A stretch of 9,395 nucleotides of DNA from Lachnoclostridium sp. UBA1781 (lineage in GTDB: Bacteria > Bacillota > Clostridia > Lachnospirales > Lachnospiraceae): contig DCGJ01000164.1 in the NCBI GenBank assembly GCA_002315495.1, positions 1-9,395 of the forward strand. The letters are read 5' to 3'. The position numbers and the translations under genes are program-made. Of the stretch, positions 1 through 6,162 are shown piece after piece; positions within the stretch are counted from its first letter, which is position 1, and each line of letters begins with the position of its first letter. The notes below the pieces were generated by a model. That model was not told the DNA's origin. It saw only the letters and a program-made list of their open reading frames with translations, and searched no databases.

Positions 1-1
1 C

Positions 2-871
2 ATGAGCACGTATGTCTTTAAGGAGGACCCGATTGAGGGTAATGTATGCCTTGGTGTTCCGACGAAGACAAATGTTGCAGATTTCCTGAAGAATGTGAAG
101 GTAATCGGCTCCAACACAAAGAAACTGGTGAACTCCGATGGCGTTGAGAAGACGAGTGGATTTGTTGCAACCGGCGACCATTTTGTGACCGATTTACAGG
201 ATTACACGCTGGTTGTGACGGGCGATGTGAACAGTGATGGTGAGATATCCATTTTTGATCTGTTGTACATTAAACGACATATGCTTTCTGTGATTACGCT
301 TGGTGAAGCAAACAAGCTGGCAGCGGATGTGAAGGCGGATGGCGAAATTTCCATCTTCGATATGTTGTATATTAAGAGAACAATGCTCGGAAGCTACCAG
401 ATTGTTCAGCCAACGCCGATTCCAACCAATACGCCGACGCCAACGAACACGCCTACAGTCACCAATACGCCGACGATTACAATGACTCCAGAGCCAACGA
501 ATACACCGCAGGCGACCAATACACCGAAGGCAACTGTTGCACCGAGTGCTACCAATACGCCGACGGTTGCGGTAACCCCACAGGTGACAAATCCTCCTGT
601 TACGGAGATTCCAAGTCCGATTCCGACGGAACCATCAACCGCTACGGATGAACCGGCGATAACAGAGCCTACAACAGAGGGGCCGACGACCGGAGTGGTG
701 ACGGACGAGCCGATGACGGGACAAGCAACCGGAACTCCAACGACAGGGCTTGCATCAGAAAATCCAAGCGCATCGGATGTACCGACCACATCTGCCACAG
801 ATGACAATATTGCGCTCAATCAGGCAAATGCTCCGACTCCGGTACCGGCATTATCCGAGGGTAGAGAATAG
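2..871 (+). CDS. Dockerin-containing surface protein, C-terminal part (5' end outside window)
   Basis: This is the 3' end of a larger gene. The frame is open from the first bases, no ribosome site or signal peptide is visible, and the first Met (position 2) falls inside a beta-rich module of the kind often found before dockerins in clostridia. Visible residues 11-70 form that module. Residues 73-131 are a dockerin with two near-identical calcium-loop/helix halves: D75, N77, D79, D86, then D109, K111, D113, D120, each followed by LYIKR. Dockerins bind cohesin domains through calcium-stabilised helices. Lys111 sits where the second loop normally has an Asn or Asp ligand. After the dockerin come about 150 residues of Pro/Thr-rich, then Thr/Glu/Ser-rich low-complexity sequence with no membrane helix, LPXTG motif or other anchor. 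The next gene, 18 bp downstream, encodes a membrane-anchored cohesin protein, suggesting that this protein is held at the surface by it. The upstream catalytic or binding part is not in the window, so the enzymatic role is unknown. Confidence 0.85.
   Translation: MSTYVFKEDPIEGNVCLGVPTKTNVADFLKNVKVIGSNTKKLVNSDGVEKTSGFVATGDHFVTDLQDYTLVVTGDVNSDGEISIFDLLYIKRHMLSVITLGEANKLAADVKADGEISIFDMLYIKRTMLGSYQIVQPTPIPTNTPTPTNTPTVTNTPTITMTPEPTNTPQATNTPKATVAPSATNTPTVAVTPQVTNPPVTEIPSPIPTEPSTATDEPAITEPTTEGPTTGVVTDEPMTGQATGTPTTGLASENPSASDVPTTSATDDNIALNQANAPTPVPALSEGRE
410..616 (+). repeat. Pro-Thr repeat coding region (TNTP-type)
   Basis: Imperfect short repeats such as ACCAATACGCCGACG encode TNTPT-type units (residues 137 to about 205 of the dockerin protein). 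They continue as a less regular Thr/Pro/Glu-rich stretch to about position 850. Such segments are usually extended, often O-glycosylated linkers in secreted clostridial proteins. The opposite strand stays open here only because of the repeat composition. Confidence 0.75.
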
Positions 872-889
872 AAGGAAAAGGATAGTAGT

Positions 890-2539
890 ATGAAACGTAA
901 ACTAGTTTTAAGTATATGCATATTGACCTTGCTGACCGGTTTGATGCTTCCGCTAAAAACCGATGTGGCTTTGGCAGCGGAAAGTGCAACCGTAAAGGTT
1001 GTAGGGACTTCCGGAACCAAAGGCGATACCGTCACGGTAAAAGTAACGGTTTCTTCGACGGTCGATATGGAAATGTACACGTATGACGTAACCTATGATA
1101 CCGAATATCTTCAGTATCTGAGTGGTGATGCAGACAGTGCAGAAGAGGGAAAACTCACGGTTATAAAGTATGAGGCTTCCGGCAAGAGTCAGACACTCTC
1201 CTTTAAATTTAAAACTCTGAAGGTTGGTGACGGCTTGGTAAAGGTGAGTGGCGCAACCGTCTGTCCGAGTGATCCGGCTTACGGCGATAGCTTGGCAACG
1301 ACTACGTCAAACGGCAAAGTAACTATCAAGGCTCCGTATCAGGCCTCCTCGGATTGCAAACTGAAATCTCTCGTTGTGAGCGAAGGAACGCTCAGCCCCG
1401 CATTTTCCAAAGACAAAACCGAGTATACGGTGTCCGTTGGCGGAGGCTGCAACAAGCTCGGCGTGACCGCGGTGGCAAATGACAGCAAAGCCTCTGTAAA
1501 GGTCTCCGGAAATAAAGACCTGAAGGAAGGCGAGAACACCGTTAAGATTACCGTAACTGCGGAAAATGGTGACACGAAAACCTACAAGATTAAGGTCACC
1601 CGCGGCAAGATGTCGCCGACCCCGACACCGACCACCGGCGTAACGGTAAACGTGAACGATACCGAACTCATTTTGCGGGATAAAATCAGTGTAGAAGCTC
1701 CGGAGGATTTTGAGAAGGGAACGTTTGAGTACGGTGACTTTACCGTAGAGTGCCTGAAGAATCTGGCCGGTAATCTGACGGTTGTGGAGATGAGTGACGG
1801 AAACCTTTATGTGTACAATCCGGAAAATGATTCCTTCTATCTCTACGAGGAAACAAAGGGCAAAGCGAACCGTTACATCTTCGTTCAGTATCCGGTGACG
1901 CTAACTGTTCCGGAAGGATATTATGAAACCACGAAAACCGTGGAAGGAAAAGAACGAAAGGTCTATATCAACGCGGAAGAGAGCAGTTATTGTATTCTCT
2001 ACATGATGAATTATGCCGGAGAAAGCGACTGGTATCAGTATGATCTTAAGGAACAGAGCATCCAGCGACTGAATCAGGAGCAGGCGGATCCAACACCGAC
2101 GCCGATTCCAACCGATACACCGACACCGACGCCGACCGCTGTGCCAACCAATACGCCAACTCCGGTTCCTACAATGACGGTAGCACCGACACCGACACTG
2201 GAATTGATTGCGGGAAGATTTACACCAAAGCAGGCACTTCTTGGTTCCTTGCTTGCAGTTGTCTTGTTCTTTGTTGCAATGATTGTGTTCCTGGTATTGT
2301 TCCTGGTGGAGAAGAATCGTCATGCCACCGAAGAGTCGGCAGATGCTTCGGATGAGGAATCCACAAGTGAGGCCATGGCCGACCAAAGTGTGACAGAGGA
2401 TGTATATTCCAAAGCAGTTGAGGAGGCGGACGAAGAGATGGAGTATGAACAAACCATCGTGAACGTAGATGAGCTGACGCTTGGGGCTGACGTTACGTCC
2501 ATTATGGAGGGCGAGAATACCCCCCGGGACGAGAAGTAA
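890..2539 (+). CDS. Membrane-anchored cohesin protein with cadherin-like beta-sandwich domain
   Basis: This is a complete 549-residue protein, probably a cell-surface receptor for dockerin proteins. Residues 1-29 are a signal peptide: basic start, hydrophobic core, and an A27-L28-A29 cleavage motif. Residues 32-148 resemble a cohesin domain (beta-sandwich with VTVKVTVS, a MYTYDVTYD strand, and SQTLSFKFKTL). Residues 152-238 match the cadherin-like beta-sandwich family, ending in NGDTKTYKIKVTR. Residues 252-397 form a separate unassigned domain with VPEGYYETT and WYQYDLKEQSIQRL. Residues 401-436 are a Pro-Thr linker, residues 449-473 one membrane helix, and 475-549 an acidic tail expected in the cytoplasm. 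There is no LPXTG or SLH anchor. The start is supported by a purine-rich AAAGG site 8 nt upstream. The gene follows the dockerin gene by 18 bp, so the two are probably co-transcribed, and terminators follow at 2561 and 2623. The cohesin and cadherin-like calls rest on pattern recognition; partner identity is inference. Confidence 0.85.
   Translation: MKRKLVLSICILTLLTGLMLPLKTDVALAAESATVKVVGTSGTKGDTVTVKVTVSSTVDMEMYTYDVTYDTEYLQYLSGDADSAEEGKLTVIKYEASGKSQTLSFKFKTLKVGDGLVKVSGATVCPSDPAYGDSLATTTSNGKVTIKAPYQASSDCKLKSLVVSEGTLSPAFSKDKTEYTVSVGGGCNKLGVTAVANDSKASVKVSGNKDLKEGENTVKITVTAENGDTKTYKIKVTRGKMSPTPTPTTGVTVNVNDTELILRDKISVEAPEDFEKGTFEYGDFTVECLKNLAGNLTVVEMSDGNLYVYNPENDSFYLYEETKGKANRYIFVQYPVTLTVPEGYYETTKTVEGKERKVYINAEESSYCILYMMNYAGESDWYQYDLKEQSIQRLNQEQADPTPTPIPTDTPTPTPTAVPTNTPTPVPTMTVAPTPTLELIAGRFTPKQALLGSLLAVVLFFVAMIVFLVLFLVEKNRHATEESADASDEESTSEAMADQSVTEDVYSKAVEEADEEMEYEQTIVNVDELTLGADVTSIMEGENTPRDEK
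2090..2197 (+). repeat. Pro-Thr linker repeat in cohesin gene
   Basis: Repeats of the type CCGACACCGACGCC encode residues 401-436, a Pro-Thr spacer between the extracellular domains and the membrane helix. It probably spans the cell wall. Part of it (2099-2127) matches 413-441 in the upstream dockerin gene at 26 of 29 bases. Confidence 0.7.
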
Positions 2540-2560
2540 ATTAAGATAGTGATTGATCCG

Positions 2561-2602
2561 GGCACTTGGGAGCGAATCCTAAGTGCCTTGTTTATGATTT
2601 TT
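2561..2602 (+). terminator. Rho-independent terminator of the dockerin-cohesin unit
   Basis: An 11-bp stem (2561-2571 with 2577-2587, one G-T pair) closes a 5-nt loop GCGAA. It is followed by a T-rich run (TTGTTTATGATTTTT). It begins 21 nt after the cohesin stop codon and so should end the surface-protein transcript. Confidence 0.85.
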
Positions 2603-2622
2603 GCATCCAAATAGAAAATGAT

Positions 2623-2672
2623 TAATGTACAAAAAAAGGACAACCAATCGGTTGTCCTTTTTCCGTACATTA
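2623..2672. terminator. Bidirectional terminator, long inverted repeat between convergent genes
   Basis: A 13-bp inner stem (2633-2645 with 2650-2662, loop AATC) is flanked by 2x2 mismatches. Beyond these lies an 8-bp outer stem, TAATGTAC (2623-2630) with GTACATTA (2665-2672). T-runs follow the GC core on both strands (five T on plus, seven on minus). It lies between the convergent cohesin and csp genes, about 77 nt past the csp stop. It is the only good terminator candidate for csp and a second one for the plus-strand unit. Confidence 0.85.
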
Positions 2673-2749
2673 CATTGTTACAACTACCCACCAAATCACG
2701 CATTAAAAAAAGCAAACTTTATATTAATTGTAGACCGGTTTCCAAGTGA

Positions 2750-2950
2750 TTATAACTTTGTTACGTTTGCTGCCTGAGGGCCCTTCTCGCCCTGGATTAC
2801 ATCGTATTCCACAGCGTCGCCTTCTTCAAGAACCTTGAAGCCGTCCATGTTCAGAGCGGAAAAGTGAACGAATACATCGTTGCCTTCTTCGCCGGAAATG
2901 AAGCCAAAGCCCTTCTTAGCGTTAAACCACTTAACAGTACCTTTCTTCAT
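2750..2950 (-). CDS. csp: Cold-shock domain protein (Csp family)
   Basis: This is a complete 66-residue cold-shock protein, the normal length for bacterial CspA/CspB-type proteins. These are single OB-fold domains that bind single-stranded RNA and DNA and act as RNA chaperones in the cytoplasm. The RNA-binding motifs are intact: RNP1 KGFGFI at residues 13-18 and RNP2 VFVHF at 26-30, with KWFN at 7-10. The start is fixed by AGGAGG (plus 2956-2961) 5 nt upstream. The gene stands alone on the minus strand, convergent with the cohesin gene and divergent from the M16C peptidase gene. It has its own promoter (3008-3036), a leader of about 50 nt with a small inverted repeat, and the shared terminator at 2623-2672. 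The paralogue letter cannot be assigned, and cold induction is not shown by the sequence. Confidence 0.97.
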   Translation of the reverse strand: MKKGTVKWFNAKKGFGFISGEEGNDVFVHFSALNMDGFKVLEEGDAVEYDVIQGEKGPQAANVTKL

Positions 2951-2983
2951 AGTTGCCTCCTAAAGCATATAAAAAATCTACGC

Positions 2984-2997
2984 CATTGCACGCAATG
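2984..2997. promoter_or_regulatory. Inverted repeat at the start of the csp leader
   Basis: CATTGC-AC-GCAATG is a perfect 6+6 inverted repeat with a 2-nt centre; as RNA it would form a 5-bp stem with a 4-nt loop. It lies just downstream of the predicted csp start point (around 3001 on the minus strand). It could be an operator or a 5' stabilising hairpin, and the sequence does not say which. Confidence 0.4.
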
Positions 2998-3007
2998 ACT
3001 ATATTTT

Positions 3008-3036
3008 AATCTACCATAGGGCGGGGGAAAAGTCAA
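3008..3036 (-). promoter_or_regulatory. Promoter of csp
   Basis: On the minus strand, TTGACT (plus 3031-3036, 5 of 6 to consensus) is followed after 17 bp by TAGATT (plus 3008-3013, 4 of 6). The predicted start near 3001 gives a leader of about 50 nt before the csp start codon. This fits a housekeeping sigma-A type promoter. Confidence 0.7.
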
Positions 3037-3058
3037 CGAGGAAACGCGCATTTTTCTT

Positions 3059-3087
3059 TCGACAAAACACTATCTTCGTGATATACT
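3059..3087 (+). promoter_or_regulatory. Promoter of the M16C peptidase gene
   Basis: TCGACA (3059-3064, 5 of 6 to TTGACA) is followed after 17 bp by TATACT (3082-3087, 5 of 6 to TATAAT). The predicted start near 3094 leaves a leader of about 63 nt. It is divergent from the csp promoter and probably drives the peptidase gene and, by read-through, era and recO. Confidence 0.75.
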
Positions 3088-3143
3088 TAATCAAATCGAC
3101 TATTAGAATTATGATCCGATTATCAATCGCTCAAAAGATAGAG

Positions 3144-3150
3144 AAGGAGA
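3144..3150 (+). promoter_or_regulatory. Ribosome site fixing the peptidase start
   Basis: AAGGAGA lies 7 nt (measured from GGAG) before the ATG at 3157 but 13 nt before the in-frame ATG at 3163. The first Met is therefore the likely start. Confidence 0.75.
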
Positions 3151-3156
3151 TACTTT

Positions 3157-6093
3157 ATGACAATGAAGATTACTGCCCCAAAGGGCTATGAATTGATGTA
3201 TGAAACCGAGATCCCGGACTTTGCAGGATACGGGCAGGTGTTCCGTCATGTGAAGACCGGAGCAAGAATCTGTACGATTAAAAATGCGGACCAAAACCGC
3301 ACCTTCTGCATCGGCTTTCGCACCACGCCGACAGACTCCACCGGTGTTCCGCACATCATCGAACATTCCGTTCTTTGCGGCTCCGATAAGTTTCCGTTAA
3401 AGGACCCATTTATGGAACTGGCGAAGGGGTCTCTGAATACCTTCCTCAACGCTGTTACATATCCGGACAAAACGATGTATCCGATTGCAAGCTGCAACCT
3501 GAAGGATTTTCGCAACCTGACTGATGTGTATCTCGATGCGGTATTCCATCCGGCGATTTATCATACACCGGAGATTTTCCGCCAGGAGGGCTGGAGATAT
3601 GAGCTGGAAAGTCCGGAGGCTGATCTGATTTATAACGGCGTCGTTTATAACGAGATGAAGGGCGCATTTTCAAATGCGGACGATGTGGTAGAAAGAGCCA
3701 TCGAACAGTATCTCTTCCCGGACACCACGTATGGGGTGGAATCCGGCGGTGACCCGGAGGTGATTCCGGAACTGACGTATGAGAATTTCTTAAAGTTCCA
3801 CAGCACCTATTATCATCCGTCCAACAGTTATATTTACTTTTACGGCGACCTGGATATGGAAGAGCAGCTGACCTGGCTGGATGAGAGATATCTGTCCGAA
3901 TTTGAGCAGATTACGGTGAACTCCGAGGTGCAGACACAGGCACCGATTGGCGTCCGCAAGGAAGTAATTACCTACCCTGTGGGCGAGGATGAGGAGATAA
4001 AGAATAAGACGTATCTGAGTTTCAATGTGGTTACCGGTGAAGCAACGGATCTGAAGCGTTGCACCGCATGGGGCATCTTGTCCGGCGTTCTGTTTAATAT
4101 GCCGGGCGCACCGGTAAAGCAGGCCCTTCTTGATGCAGGCATTGGCTCCGACATTTCCTGTAGCTTTGGAAATTATCTGAAGCAGCCGGGCTTTACGGTG
4201 CTTGCGAAGGAAGCGGAAGCTGACCAGGAAGACGAATTTGTAGATATTATTCGTAAGGAATGTGAAAAACTCGTATCAGGGGGTATTAATAAGGACTCCT
4301 TGCTTGGTATTATTAACAGTAGTGAATTCCGCTATCGTGAGCAGGATTACGGCTCGGTATCGAAGGGACTTTATCTTTTCTTCGAAATGATGAACAGCTG
4401 GCTTTATGACGATTATGCCGCATTTACCTATGCAAAGGTAAGTGAAGTATTCACCGAGCTGAAGGAGGCAATTAACACCGGTTATTTCGAACAGCTTCTG
4501 AAAGAGGATTTGCTGGAAAGTAACCACCTCCTGATTCTTCGCGCGGAACCGGAGAAGGGGCTTGCAGTCGCAAAGGAGAAGGCACTTGCCGAAAAGCTGG
4601 CGGCATACAAGGCAACCCTTAGCCAGGAGGAGCTTCAGAAGCTGGTAGATGACACGAAGGCACTCCGTGAGTTCCAGGAAGCAGAAGACAGCGAGGAGCA
4701 GAAGCAGTGCCTGCCACTTCTTGAAATCTCGGATATCGAAAAGACCGTGCCGGACTTTTCTAATATTGAGACGGAAGTCGAGGGCGTGAAGCTCATTTAC
4801 CATAACGAATTCACCAACGGAATCGCCTATGTGAAAATGCTCTTTGACCTCCGCGCGGTATCGACCGAAGACCTGCCATATCTTGGTTTGCTGATTCCGT
4901 GTCTGGGTTATCTGAATACAGAGAATTATTCGTATCAGGGACTTGCTGATGCGATCAACATTTACACCGGTGGAATTGATGTCATTGGGACGACCTATTC
5001 TGACAATGAGAACTACCGCGAGTTTCATCCGTATGTAGACGGCTCGGTTCGTGTTTTATATGACGAGCTTCCAAAGGGACTTGGCCTTCTGGCGGAGATT
5101 CTTGGTACGACCGATTTCTCGGATACCAAGCGTCTCAGGGAGATGGTTGCCATGGGAGTTACCCGTATGCGTTCTGCGATTGAAGGTGGCGGACATGCGG
5201 CGATGGTGAGCCGTGCTTCGTCCTACTTCTGCCTGCAGGATTACTTTAAGCAGCAGACAAGAGGACTCGCACAGTTCCGCTTCTTAAAGGAGCTTAGTGA
5301 GCATTTTGATGAGAAGAAGGACGAGCTTGTTACGAAGCTTACCGACCTCTGCCGCTCTGTGATTGCGAAGGAACTGATGACGATTTCGGTTACCTGTGAT
5401 GAGGCCGGTTTGGAGCTTGTAAAACAAGAACTCGCAACATGTCTTGGCAATCTGTTCAAGAATACGAAGAAGCCATATGTGGGAGCGCCTGCAGCGTATC
5501 CGTTAGAAGCAAAGAACGAAGGCTTTACCTATGCCGGACAGGTGCAGTACCTGGCAGTATGTGGCAGCTACAAGGAAGCAGGACTTCCGTACACCGGTGC
5601 ACTGAAGGTTGCCAACACCATGCTTTCCACCGACTACCTGTGGAACAATGTGCGCGTCAAGGGTGGCGCATACGGATGCATGAATGGATTCGCAGCGATT
5701 AACGGCTCCGGCTATTTCGTGTCCTATCGTGATCCGAAGCTGGTGGAGACGATGAAGGTTTATGAGGGAGCCGGTGATTATCTTCGTGCAGCGAACTTAA
5801 GCGAACGCGAGAGAACCAAATTCATCATCGGTACCATTGGCAATATGGACTCTCCGCGCACCCCGCGTGAAGAGGGCGATTTTGCTTTGAATATGTACAT
5901 CTCAAAGTATACCCGTGAGCTTCTGCAGAAAGAGCGTGACGAGGTACTGAATGTAACGAATGAAGACCTTCATACCTGCGGTGCTTATGCAGATGCAATT
6001 ATCGCGCAGGGCTGTCGCGCGGCACTTGGTGCAGAGAGCAAGATGAAGAGCGAAGGGCCGAGCATTTTAAAGAGTATTGAGCCTTTGGGCTAA
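3157..6093 (+). CDS. M16C family zinc metallopeptidase (PreP/insulinase-like)
   Basis: This is a 978-residue, full-length single-chain M16C peptidase related to presequence protease (PreP). It likely degrades short unstructured peptides inside a closed chamber in the cytoplasm; no signal peptide is visible. The inverted zinc motif HIIEH is at residues 66-70 (ligands H66 and H70, catalytic E69), with the third ligand probably E166 in NEMKG. A charged helical hairpin (about 465-540) leads into the M16C-associated middle region. The C-terminal half carries RVKGGAYG (833-840) and SYRDP (856-860), the Arg/Tyr region that completes the active site in this family. Nothing essential is missing. The gene has its own promoter (3059-3087) and lies 69 bp before the era start with no terminator between. 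Natural substrates cannot be read from the sequence. Confidence 0.95.
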   Translation: MTMKITAPKGYELMYETEIPDFAGYGQVFRHVKTGARICTIKNADQNRTFCIGFRTTPTDSTGVPHIIEHSVLCGSDKFPLKDPFMELAKGSLNTFLNAVTYPDKTMYPIASCNLKDFRNLTDVYLDAVFHPAIYHTPEIFRQEGWRYELESPEADLIYNGVVYNEMKGAFSNADDVVERAIEQYLFPDTTYGVESGGDPEVIPELTYENFLKFHSTYYHPSNSYIYFYGDLDMEEQLTWLDERYLSEFEQITVNSEVQTQAPIGVRKEVITYPVGEDEEIKNKTYLSFNVVTGEATDLKRCTAWGILSGVLFNMPGAPVKQALLDAGIGSDISCSFGNYLKQPGFTVLAKEAEADQEDEFVDIIRKECEKLVSGGINKDSLLGIINSSEFRYREQDYGSVSKGLYLFFEMMNSWLYDDYAAFTYAKVSEVFTELKEAINTGYFEQLLKEDLLESNHLLILRAEPEKGLAVAKEKALAEKLAAYKATLSQEELQKLVDDTKALREFQEAEDSEEQKQCLPLLEISDIEKTVPDFSNIETEVEGVKLIYHNEFTNGIAYVKMLFDLRAVSTEDLPYLGLLIPCLGYLNTENYSYQGLADAINIYTGGIDVIGTTYSDNENYREFHPYVDGSVRVLYDELPKGLGLLAEILGTTDFSDTKRLREMVAMGVTRMRSAIEGGGHAAMVSRASSYFCLQDYFKQQTRGLAQFRFLKELSEHFDEKKDELVTKLTDLCRSVIAKELMTISVTCDEAGLELVKQELATCLGNLFKNTKKPYVGAPAAYPLEAKNEGFTYAGQVQYLAVCGSYKEAGLPYTGALKVANTMLSTDYLWNNVRVKGGAYGCMNGFAAINGSGYFVSYRDPKLVETMKVYEGAGDYLRAANLSERERTKFIIGTIGNMDSPRTPREEGDFALNMYISKYTRELLQKERDEVLNVTNEDLHTCGAYADAIIAQGCRAALGAESKMKSEGPSILKSIEPLG

Positions 6094-6147
6094 AGAAGAA
6101 TCCGCAAGAGTCGCGGGAAATAGCGGGAGATGCAGATCTTCCGAGAG

Positions 6148-6153
6148 AAAGGA
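6148..6153 (+). promoter_or_regulatory. Ribosome site that sets the era start
   Basis: AAAGGA stands 9 nt before the ATG at 6163. The in-frame upstream ATG at 6130 has GGGAG directly abutting it, with no spacing, and would add 11 residues not typical of Era. The 6163 start is therefore preferred. Confidence 0.75.
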
Positions 6154-6162
6154 AAGAAAACT

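Noticed and set aside
406..819. A Val/Gly-rich open frame on the minus strand
   Set aside because: It is the reverse reading of the Pro-Thr repeat DNA; the composition alone explains both the open frame and the monotonous residues.
2625..2776. Short plus-strand frame of about 50 codons starting within the terminator region
   Set aside because: It runs through the terminator hairpin and into the antisense of csp, has no ribosome site, and shows no protein-like features.
4276..5028. A 250-codon minus-strand frame inside the peptidase gene
   Set aside because: The plus strand clearly encodes conserved M16C sequence, and the reverse product shows no domain or translation signal.
6102..6116. Small hairpin CCGC/GCGG between the peptidase gene and era
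   Set aside because: The stem is only 4 bp and no T-run follows, so it is not a credible terminator or regulatory structure.
6130..6162. Upstream ATG that would extend era by 11 residues
   Set aside because: The ribosome-like GGGAG touches the start codon, while AAAGGA is well spaced before the ATG at 6163, and the shorter protein matches the usual Era N-terminus.
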